45,853 bases of DNA, taken from NCBI RefSeq assembly GCF_014696925.1, contig NZ_JACJQY010000046.1, positions 1-45,853 on the forward strand, in the 5' to 3' direction. The position numbers were made by a program, and so were the translations under genes. Below are positions 26,480 through 34,440 of this stretch, in pieces (the stretch's first letter is position 1; every line of letters starts with the position of its first letter). Under the pieces are notes generated by a model. That model did no database searches and was not told the origin of the DNA. It worked only from the letters and a program-made list of their open reading frames with translations. Origin of the DNA: Phormidium tenue FACHB-1050 (GTDB lineage Bacteria > Cyanobacteriota > Cyanobacteriia > Pseudanabaenales > Pseudanabaenaceae).

Positions 26480-26484
26480 GGCAA

Positions 26485-26537
26485 ACCAAAACCCGTAAAG
26501 TTGCGCCCCTGCGGGGCGCAACTTTACGGGTTTTGGT
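26485..26537. repeat. 25-bp perfect hairpin with ACCAAAACCC ends
   Basis: 26485-26509 pairs with 26513-26537 around TGC. It shares GTAAAGTT with the hairpin at 21891. It separates the glycosyltransferase and MSMEG_0570-type genes. A smaller hairpin, CGGCGC-AAA-GCGCCG, follows within the same gap. No NtcA-type GTA-N8-TAC site is visible. Confidence 0.9.
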
Positions 26538-26591
26538 AATTGGCACTTAGGCGGCGCAAAGCGCCGTTTACCATCATTTTGAGGAGATTTT

Positions 26592-26879
26592 ATGCCTGAA
26601 GTCCGTTTTCAAATTACTTGGCCAGATGAGTCTCAAGACTCTTGCTATTCACCATCTTTAATTGTTAAAGAATATTTTGAGCCAGACACCGAGTACGACC
26701 TAGTGGATTTTGTAGAGCGATCGCGAACTGCGTTGAATATCGCAAGCGATCGGGTCAAGGCAAAATATGGATTTCCTTGTGGATTAGCTTTAGGACAGTT
26801 ACAGGAGATCGAGGCAAAAGCGGCGAAATTCTCTGAGATTAAGCAACCCAAAGTGAAAGTTATTAAATTTAATAATTAG
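26592..26879 (+). CDS. MSMEG_0570-family nitrogen starvation response protein
   Basis: The 95-residue protein fits the family along its whole length: MPEVRFQITWPDESQDSCYS, DLVDFVERSRTALNIASDRV and KAKYGFPCGLALGQLQEIEA. The family accompanies the nitrilase (Nit1C) cluster that is induced by nitrogen starvation in cyanobacteria. A good ribosome site, GAGGAG, lies upstream. Biochemical function is unknown. Linkage with the MSMEG_0565-type glycosyltransferase supports the assignment of both. Confidence 0.9.
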   Translation: MPEVRFQITWPDESQDSCYSPSLIVKEYFEPDTEYDLVDFVERSRTALNIASDRVKAKYGFPCGLALGQLQEIEAKAAKFSEIKQPKVKVIKFNN

Positions 26880-26907
26880 GTTGCATTATGCACGCTATCT
26901 GATAAGA

Positions 26908-26913
26908 TATAAT
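26908..26913 (+). promoter_or_regulatory. Candidate -10 box of tRNA-Ser
   Basis: A perfect TATAAT lies 14 bases before the mature tRNA 5' end. No convincing -35 is at the standard spacing; TTGCAT at 26881 is 21 bp away. Confidence 0.4.
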
Positions 26914-26926
26914 TCCTTATAAATTT

Positions 26927-27018
26927 GGAGAGATGGCTGAGTGGACGAAAGCGGCAGATTGCTAATCTGTTGTACGGCAGGTAACTCCGTACCGAGGGTT
27001 CGAATCCCTCTCTCTCCG
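26927..27018 (+). tRNA. tRNA-Ser (anticodon GCU)
   Basis: The 92-nt sequence folds as a class II tRNA. The acceptor GGAGAGA pairs with TCTCTCC (27011-27017) plus discriminator G. The D-arm is GGCTGAGTGG..., and the anticodon loop TTGCTAA gives GCU. A long variable arm (GTACGG...CCGTAC) identifies serine, and the T-arm is GAGGG-TTCGAAT-CCCTC. It reads AGC and AGU codons. CCA is not encoded, as is common in cyanobacteria. Confidence 0.97.
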
Positions 27019-27042
27019 TTCACGAGACTGTCATAGAGCGAT

Positions 27043-27276
27043 ATGGTTGATAACCCTTCCAAGGATGTAGTAGGCGAAGCTCCAGAAGTTGATCCTAGCA
27101 AATTTACTGCGGCGGAAGTCGCAGCGATTGCAGATCGTTTAGAGCGCGATGACTACGCCAGTGCTTTTGAGAGTTTGAACGATTGGCATATTTTGCGATC
27201 GCTAGCCTTCAAAGGTTCAGAATTAGCTGAGCCATACCGTCATTTATTAGATCTTGAAGCATTTGATGAATGCTAA
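27043..27276 (+). CDS. DUF2555 family protein
   Basis: The 77-residue cytoplasmic protein has the conserved core AAEVAAIADRLERDDYASAF then LNDWHILRSLAFKGSELAEP and YRHLLDLEAFDE. DUF2555 is a small cyanobacteria-specific family of unknown function. It lies 24 bp after tRNA-Ser and could be read from the same transcript. A strong terminator follows at once. Confidence 0.8.
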   Translation: MVDNPSKDVVGEAPEVDPSKFTAAEVAAIADRLERDDYASAFESLNDWHILRSLAFKGSELAEPYRHLLDLEAFDEC

Positions 27277-27282
27277 ATCTTT

Positions 27283-27317
27283 AAAGAAAAAGCGCCGCTA
27301 AGCGGCGCTTTTTCTTT
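27283..27317 (+). terminator. Intrinsic terminator of the DUF2555 gene
   Basis: A 16-bp perfect stem, AAAGAAAAAGCGCCGC with its complement across TAA, ends in a T-rich tract (TTTTTCTTT). It follows the stop codon by six bases. Confidence 0.88.
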
Positions 27318-27323
27318 GAGATC

Positions 27324-27353
27324 ATAAAAAAGTGCGCTTAGCGCATTTTTTAT
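27324..27353 (-). terminator. Intrinsic terminator of the DUF3172 gene
   Basis: On the minus strand AAAAAATGCGC-TAA-GCGCACTTTTTT forms a stem ending in T6. It overlaps the stop codon of the minus-strand DUF3172 gene. With the preceding terminator it insulates two convergent genes. Confidence 0.85.
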
Positions 27354-27868
27354 GGCTGAGGACTAGGACTCGGAGCGGTGGGTAACCCGTTCGTAAACTT
27401 TTCGGCAGCATTTTTGCTTTCGTAGATGCAATCGACAGTAGGAGCTTTTTCTAGATCACCTGTAAAGCCAAAGGTGTTCATCCTGTCTTTGCATTGACGA
27501 ATATCGGCTTCTTTAATTACATTTTTTTGTAATAGCAAATTCCAGTTGTTAGGCAAAACTACGCACCCTGGCACAGGTTCAGCTTGACTGATGAACACAT
27601 TAAAAGGATTAAGTGTGACATAGACACGGCTGCTCATCACCATAGCTGATGCACCATAGTTATTGCAAAAATCACGGCTAGGCGCAAGGTTATCTAAACG
27701 AATCGCATCAACTGTACGCGGCGTAGGATTGAGCGTAGACAAAGCAATACCAACACCAATACCGACCGCAAAAATTGCGCCTGCGATCGCGAGTTTAGTG
27801 GTTGTACCGTTTGACTTTGGTTCAGTGGGAGGTTGGTTCAGAGTTGAAGAATATCTACGTCTTGCCAT
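27350..27868 (-). CDS. DUF3172 family membrane-anchored protein
   Basis: The 172-residue protein has a basic, Ser-rich start, one membrane helix (about 26-44, LAIAGAIFAVGIGVGIALST) and a conserved outer domain. Recognisable blocks are FCNNYGASAMVMSSRVYVTL, NPFNVFISQAEPVPGCVV and CKDRMNTFGFTGDLEKAPTV, with three or four cysteines that could form disulfides. DUF3172 is found throughout cyanobacteria and has no known function. It is likely anchored with its C-terminal domain outside the cytoplasm. Confidence 0.88.
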   Translation of the reverse strand: MARRRYSSTLNQPPTEPKSNGTTTKLAIAGAIFAVGIGVGIALSTLNPTPRTVDAIRLDNLAPSRDFCNNYGASAMVMSSRVYVTLNPFNVFISQAEPVPGCVVLPNNWNLLLQKNVIKEADIRQCKDRMNTFGFTGDLEKAPTVDCIYESKNAAEKFTNGLPTAPSPSPQP

Positions 27869-27948
27869 AGATGTGAGTTAGGGTTATTCCCTAGGGTAAC
27901 CGAAAATGCTGAAGATTTAAGCAATTTGCTTAGTAAATCGCTCGAAAG

Positions 27949-28881
27949 TTAGAGAACGGCGACACCTGCACGATCAAGAATTTCAGGAATCAAGTGTTCG
28001 GCTTTGATCGCCATGATATGTACACCTTGGCAGATTTGCCGTGCAGTTTGGATTTGTTCGGCAGCGATCGCCATGCCTTCCTGTAACGGAGATTTTGCTT
28101 TAGCGAGGCGATCGATAATATGCTCAGGAATCTGTACTCCTGGGACAAATTTATTCAGAAACAAAGCATTTTTAGCGGATTTAATCAAAAATATGCCCGC
28201 CAAAATCGGTTTATCTGATTGATTAGCAATTTGATTCACAAATTTATCAAGGCGATCAAAGTCAGTAATCAATTGACTTTGGAAAAATTGCGCCCCTGCA
28301 TTAACCTTACGCTCAAAGCGTTTTTGTAAACCTGACCAGCTTGGCGACTGCGGATCGACGGCGGCTCCTGCTAAAAAGTCAGTACCTTGGTGGGGCAAAG
28401 CTTTCCCATTGGCATCCAGCCCCTGATTTAGTTTTTGGATTAATTGCAGTAAGCGCACCGATTCATAGTCAAACACCGATCGCGCATCGGGAGAGTCACC
28501 TGCTTTGACTGGATCGCCCGTCAAAGCCAAAATATTGGTGATGCCCAATGCGGCTGCCCCAAATAAATCACCTTGTAGCGCAATCCGATTGCGATCGCGG
28601 CAGGCAAGCTGACATACAGTTTCAATCCCAATTTGTTGCTGGATCAATACTGATGCAGCGACAGGACTCATACTCATCACCGCCCGACTGGAATCGGTAA
28701 TATTCACAGCATGAACACGTCCTTTAAGCGATCGCGTTTGTTCGAGCATATGGGTGGGGTCACTGCCCTTGGGTGGCGACACCTCCGCTGTAATCAGAAA
28801 TTCCTTAGTGGCGATCGCCTTGCGAAATTTGGTGAAGGGTAGCTCTGGCTGCTCAAATACTGACTGGGGCGGCTCGATCAT
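27949..28881 (-). CDS. metF: Methylenetetrahydrofolate reductase
   Basis: The 310-residue TIM-barrel protein has FLITAEVSPPKGSDPTHMLE with the catalytic Glu, then AVNITDSSRAVMSMSP and TVCQLACRDRNRIALQGDLF, and NILALTGDP for FAD binding. It reduces 5,10-methylene-THF to 5-methyl-THF for methionine synthesis. I use ATG 28881 (MIEPPQS); a TTG three codons upstream is possible. There is no C-terminal regulatory domain, as usual in bacteria. It is not in an operon with metH here. Confidence 0.92.
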   Translation of the reverse strand: MIEPPQSVFEQPELPFTKFRKAIATKEFLITAEVSPPKGSDPTHMLEQTRSLKGRVHAVNITDSSRAVMSMSPVAASVLIQQQIGIETVCQLACRDRNRIALQGDLFGAAALGITNILALTGDPVKAGDSPDARSVFDYESVRLLQLIQKLNQGLDANGKALPHQGTDFLAGAAVDPQSPSWSGLQKRFERKVNAGAQFFQSQLITDFDRLDKFVNQIANQSDKPILAGIFLIKSAKNALFLNKFVPGVQIPEHIIDRLAKAKSPLQEGMAIAAEQIQTARQICQGVHIMAIKAEHLIPEILDRAGVAVL

Positions 28882-28996
28882 GCGAAACAAAACTGTTAAA
28901 GGACTTTTAAGATTGTCTGCATTTTAAACTATTGCGATTACAGGTAGTGCACAAGAGGTTGGGAGGGGCGGCGCGATCGCGCCGCTCATCAATCAG

Positions 28997-29043
28997 TAAT
29001 ACCAATTCACGAAAGTGTGGCAACACTTCAGTGTTTGTGATCA
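28997..29043. mobile_element. Composite MITE, degenerate half copy D
   Basis: TAATACCAATTCACGAAAGT is the same end sequence as the other MITE copies, but the complementary arm is altered (ACACTTCAGTGTTTGTGATC) and hairpin 1 is absent. It lies just after the stop of the 5'-nucleotidase gene. Confidence 0.65.
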
Positions 29044-29054
29044 ACAGATTACAT

Positions 29055-30707
29055 TTACTGACGCACAATGCGATTCTCGATTTTTATCTGCAAGGGTGAA
29101 CTAGCACTGATATATTCAGCGATCGCATCTGATAGCAGATAGCCAGTTTCCAGCAGATTTTTGCCTTCCGCAAAAACGCGATAACCGTCACCACCAGAAG
29201 CAAGAAAGTTATTTGTTGCTACCTTGTAAACTTGATTAGGATTTAACAATTGGAACTTGCCTGAAGCATCTTTTACTTCTACTTTCGTAACTCGCTTACC
29301 TGCGGGAAGTTTGCTAACCCAAACAAAGCGAATACCCGCCACTTGCGGAAATCGTCCTTCTCCTTGCTCTGCCATACTCACACCACTCTCTAGGGCTTCT
29401 GTTAACTGCTTACCAGTTAACTCCACCCGCGTAATTGTATTGCCGAAGGGAAGCGCTTCTAACACATTCCCCATCGTGATATCGCCTAAAGGGAACCCAT
29501 TGCGAATACCACCCGCATTAATTAGAACGACTTGAACTTGATCTACCTTTGTTTTTGCCAAGATCGCATCGGCAATCAAGTTACCTAGAGCCGTTTCGCT
29601 AGTGCGTAGTTTGACGCGATCGCCATCTAGCGCTACCAAAGATTTACCGATAATCTTTTGACGCAATGCTTCAATTGGTGCAGCATAGGCTTTGAGCTTA
29701 TCGGCAAATTCTGGATTGGGTTTGATACTTGCATCAAGGACATGGGGTTTTCCCGCCCAAGCAATCAACTTACCTGCGCGATCAAAACTCACTGATAAAT
29801 CCCCTAAATATTTACCCCATTCCCAATCTGTCACTACTAGCACAGGTTCTTTTGTGCCATTCTTCTCCACTAATGGATAGGGATGATTAGCATTGGGAAT
29901 ATTGCCGACAGATGTATGACTATGACCACCGATGATGATATCAATGTCAGGGACTTTTCGCGCTAGGGTGACATCATTCTCAAAGCCGATGTGGGTTATC
30001 GCCACAATTTTATTAATTCCCTGTTTTTTAAGAGATGACACTGAAGCTTTTGCTGCGGCGATCGGGTCAGTAAACTTCACGCCATCACCAACGCTAGCTA
30101 AAATCGCGGTGTCTGGAGTTGTCAAACCAAACATCCCAATCTTTTCGCCTTGCATATCCAGCACATGCCAAGGACGAACTTTGCCATAGAGAGGAGATTC
30201 GGGCGCGATGTCTATATTTGAGGAAATGATGGGAAATTTGGCTTTAGCGATGAAGTCAGCGAGTACCTGCTGACCGCGATCAAACTCATGATTGCCAATC
30301 GTACTAGCATCGTAGTTAAGGGCATTATAGAAATCTAGATCCGCCTGTCCTAGATATTGATTAAAATACAGAGTCCCTTGAAAAATATCGCCTGCATCCA
30401 ATAACAACAGAGGTTCTTGATTGTTCTTACTCTCAGCACGAATTTGGTCGATGAGCGTGCGGCGACGAGCTATTCCACCGAGTAAGCGATCACCATATTT
30501 GGTAGGTTCCAAATGGGCGTGATGATCGTTGGTATGCAAAATCCTGAGTGAGAAGCGGCTTTCCTGTGCGACGACATTTAACAACGCAGGAGAAACGGCG
30601 ATCAGAAAGGTAATTACAAAAGCTACGAATATCTGCAAAGATCGCCAAATCTGAGGTTTCAGTTTTAAGTAATTGGCGATCGCTTTAAAATTATTCTTCG
30701 CTTTCAC
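29055..30707 (-). CDS. Bifunctional metallophosphatase / 5'-nucleotidase (exported)
   Basis: This UshA-like enzyme has one N-terminal membrane/signal segment (SLQIFVAFVITFLIAVSPAL). The metallophosphatase domain has the dimetal motifs ILHTNDHHAHLEP, LDAGDIFQGT, GNHEFDRG and GGHSH, and the C-terminal nucleotidase domain has VVLINAGGIRNGFPLGDITM and NFLASGGDGY. It would dephosphorylate nucleotides or sugar nucleotides in the periplasm to recover phosphate and nucleosides. The start is uncertain because no ATG is available: I prefer GTG 30707 with GAGG nine bases upstream; TTG 30728 is an alternative. Confidence 0.9.
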   Translation of the reverse strand: MKAKNNFKAIANYLKLKPQIWRSLQIFVAFVITFLIAVSPALLNVVAQESRFSLRILHTNDHHAHLEPTKYGDRLLGGIARRRTLIDQIRAESKNNQEPLLLLDAGDIFQGTLYFNQYLGQADLDFYNALNYDASTIGNHEFDRGQQVLADFIAKAKFPIISSNIDIAPESPLYGKVRPWHVLDMQGEKIGMFGLTTPDTAILASVGDGVKFTDPIAAAKASVSSLKKQGINKIVAITHIGFENDVTLARKVPDIDIIIGGHSHTSVGNIPNANHPYPLVEKNGTKEPVLVVTDWEWGKYLGDLSVSFDRAGKLIAWAGKPHVLDASIKPNPEFADKLKAYAAPIEALRQKIIGKSLVALDGDRVKLRTSETALGNLIADAILAKTKVDQVQVVLINAGGIRNGFPLGDITMGNVLEALPFGNTITRVELTGKQLTEALESGVSMAEQGEGRFPQVAGIRFVWVSKLPAGKRVTKVEVKDASGKFQLLNPNQVYKVATNNFLASGGDGYRVFAEGKNLLETGYLLSDAIAEYISASSPLQIKIENRIVRQ

Positions 30708-30808
30708 AGGTATCACCCTCAAGTTCAAAGGTTTTTCTATGACAGTTTAACGCTTGGTTTAAGCAATGGTCTACTTGCTCAATTGATTGTCACATTTGCG
30801 ATCGCTCC

Positions 30809-30843
30809 AAAAGAAAGGTGGCATTTTATGCCACCTTTCTTTT
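30809..30843 (-). terminator. Intrinsic terminator of dapL
   Basis: A 15-bp stem (AAAAGAAAGGTGGCA and its complement) around a 5-nt loop ends in TTTCTTTT on the minus strand, four bases after the dapL stop codon. Confidence 0.85.
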
Positions 30844-30846
30844 GGA

Positions 30847-32079
<1,233 letters not shown>

Positions 32080-32147
32080 GATGGATGAGTTAATCTTTTT
32101 GTGATTTTTGTATAGTTTTATATTATGCCTTTATGAAGTTACTTAAG

Positions 32148-32258
32148 TCACCCAAAGCTCTCATAGACTTCTTCATGGCTGTCAATATCTACTAGCAAAA
32201 TCACCATTTCTAGCAGTTTCTCTTCTTCAGAAAAGCTAAAAATAATTCTACTTTTTCC
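32148..32258 (-). pseudogene. Relic: C-terminal end of a possible RelE/ParE-type toxin
   Basis: The minus strand reads GKSRIIFSFSEEEKLLEMVI then LLVDIDSHEEVYESFG-stop (32148-32150). The strand order and the ending resemble the last two beta strands of RelE/ParE-superfamily toxins. It begins directly after the stop codon of the CHAT/TPR reading frame and has no start, so it is a 36-codon fragment. The CHAT gene 3' end may have replaced the toxin's 5' part. Confidence 0.4.
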
Positions 32259-33239
32259 TTACATCGCTCTCACTTCTTCTAACCAACTCTGAACTGTGGC
32301 TGCGTCGGGGGATTTGAGGTGTTGCAGAATGGTGAGAGATTCTTGGAGATAGGAAATCGCACTTTGAAAATCACCATTGTTTGCTAGTAAATCTCCCATA
32401 TTTGCAAGGGTATAGGCTTTGCCCTGCATGTTGCCAGTGAGTTCATCGATTTCTGCGACTTGCTGATAGAGGGCGATCGCTTGATCTACCTGTCCGTGTT
32501 GGGTATGGATAATTGCCATTTGATGCAAGGTTGCGGCTTTGCCCTGCACGTCTCCGATGCTTTCTTTGATTTCCAAGGACTGCTGATAGAGGGCGATCGC
32601 TTTGTCTATTTGTCCCTGTTGGGTATAGATCCCCGCCATTTGATGCAAGGTCGAGGCTTGGCCCTGCATGTTACCGATGCTTTCTTGGATTTCCAAGGAC
32701 TGCTGATAGAGGGCGATCGCTTGGTCTATTTGTCCCTGTTGGGCATAGATTATTGCTATTTGATGCAGGGTCGCGGCTTTGCCATATAGATCACCGATGC
32801 GTTCTTTGATTTCTAAGGACTGCTGATAGATGGCGATCGCTTGGTCTACCTGTCCCTGTTGCATATAAATACCTGCTATTTGATGCAAGGTCGCGGCTTT
32901 GCCATCTACGTTGCCAGTGAGTTCATCGATTTCTGCGACTTGCTGATAGATGGCGATCGCTTGGTCTATCTGTCCCTGTTGGGTATAGATAATTGCCATT
33001 TGATGCAAGGTTGTGGCTTGGGTCTCTACGTCCCCAAGGCGATCGGTAATTTCCAAAGATTGCTGATAGAGGGCGATCGCTTGGTCTATTTGTCCCTGTA
33101 GGGCATAGATATCTGCCATGTTATGCAAGGTTACGGCTTTGATCTGCACATTGTCGAGGCGATCAGTGATTTCTAAGGATTTTTGATAGAAGGCGATCGC
33201 TTGGTCTATTTGTCCCTGTCGGGTATAGATACCCGCCAT
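32259..33239 (-). CDS. TPR-array 3' part of the CHAT-STAND-TPR gene, split off by a frameshift
   Basis: This 326-residue frame is entirely 40-residue TPR units of the form IDQAIALYQQSLEIxERIGD then xQGKAATLHQMAIIYxQQGQ. It ends with an array cap, GDFQSAISYLQESLTILQHL. It is the continuation of the upstream 1248-residue frame. One base is missing between 33244 and 33245: the other repeats read TGATGCAAGGT where this one reads TGATCAAGGT. Restoring it gives ASTLHQMAGIYTRQGQI without interruption. The ATG at 33239 has no ribosome site and is simply a TPR methionine, so separate translation is doubtful. Confidence 0.8.
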   Translation of the reverse strand: MAGIYTRQGQIDQAIAFYQKSLEITDRLDNVQIKAVTLHNMADIYALQGQIDQAIALYQQSLEITDRLGDVETQATTLHQMAIIYTQQGQIDQAIAIYQQVAEIDELTGNVDGKAATLHQIAGIYMQQGQVDQAIAIYQQSLEIKERIGDLYGKAATLHQIAIIYAQQGQIDQAIALYQQSLEIQESIGNMQGQASTLHQMAGIYTQQGQIDKAIALYQQSLEIKESIGDVQGKAATLHQMAIIHTQHGQVDQAIALYQQVAEIDELTGNMQGKAYTLANMGDLLANNGDFQSAISYLQESLTILQHLKSPDAATVQSWLEEVRAM

Positions 33240-34440
33240 TTGATCAAGGTCGAGGCTTTGCCCTGAATGTTGCCGATGCGTTCTTGGATTTCCAAGGACT
33301 GCTGATAGATGGCAATCGCTTGGTCTATTTGTCCCTGTTGGGCATAGATTATTGCTATTTGATGCAGGGTTGCGGCTTTGCCATATAGATCACCGATGCG
33401 TTCTTTGATTTCTAAGGACTCCTGATAGAGGGCGATCGCTTGGTCTACCTGTCCGAGTTGGGTATGGATAATTGCCATTTGATGTAAGGTTGCGGCTTTG
33501 CCCTGCACGTCTCCGATGCTTTCTTTGATTTCCAAGGACTGCTGATAGAGGGAGATCGCTTGGTCTATTTGTCCCTGTTGGGTATAGATCCCCGCCATTT
33601 GATGCAATGTGGCGGCTTTGCCCTGCACGTCACCGATGCGATCTGTGATTTCCAAGGACTGCTGATAGAGGGCGATCGCTTGCTCTACCTGTCCCTGTCG
33701 GGCATAGATTCCTGCCATGTTATGCAATGTGGCGGCTTTGGTTTGCACGTAACCGATGCGATCTGTGATTTCCGAGGACTGCTGATAGAGGGCGATCGCT
33801 TGCTCTACCTGTCCCTGTTGGACATAGATTTCTGCCATGTTGTGCAATGCAGTTGCTTCGTATTGAACATGACCAATTTGCCGAGCAATTTCTAAAACCT
33901 GCTGATATTGTTCAAATGCTTTCTCAACTAATCCTTGAGATGCATAAATGTTTGCCATTGCTCCCAATGTGGCGGCTTTTCCCCGCACCTCACCGATGCG
34001 ATCTGTGATTTCCAAGGACTGCTGATAGAGGGCGATCGCTTGCTCTACCTGTCCCTGTCGGGCATAGATTCCTGCCATGTTATGCAATGTGGCGGCTTTG
34101 GTTTGCACGTCACCGATGCGATCTGTGATTTCCGAGGACTGCTGATAGAGGGCGATCGCTTGCTCTACCTGTCCCTGTTGGACATAGATTTCTGCCATGT
34201 TGTGCAATGCAGTTGCTTCGTATTGAACATGACCAATTTGCCGAGCAATTTCTAAAACCTGCTGATATTGTTCAAATGCTTTCTCAACTAATCCTTGAGA
34301 TGCATAAATGTTTGCCATTGCTCCCAATGTGGCGGCTTTTCCCCGCACCTCACCGATGCGATCTGTGATTTCCAAGGACTGCTGATAGAGGGTGATCGCT
34401 TGGTCTACCTGTCCCTGTTGGGCTTTTACAATTGCAAAGT
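32400..34440. repeat. About seventeen 120-bp units encoding 40-residue TPRs
   Basis: The units keep a strict 120-bp period over about 2 kb, and each holds CTGCTGATAGA followed by the HIP1-containing GGGCGATCGCTTG. Units differ mainly at a few codons in the first helix and in the linker. Strong DNA-level identity shows recent expansion and makes the array prone to slippage and recombination. Confidence 0.9.

Noticed and set aside
26480-26591. Possible NtcA site upstream of the MSMEG_0570-type gene
   Set aside because: No GTA-N8-TAC is present there, nor in the 25253-25327 leader of the glycosyltransferase gene.
32400-34440. Regular repeats resembling a CRISPR-like or minisatellite array
   Set aside because: The 120-bp period is exactly 40 codons and encodes TPR helices continuously; there are no unique spacers.
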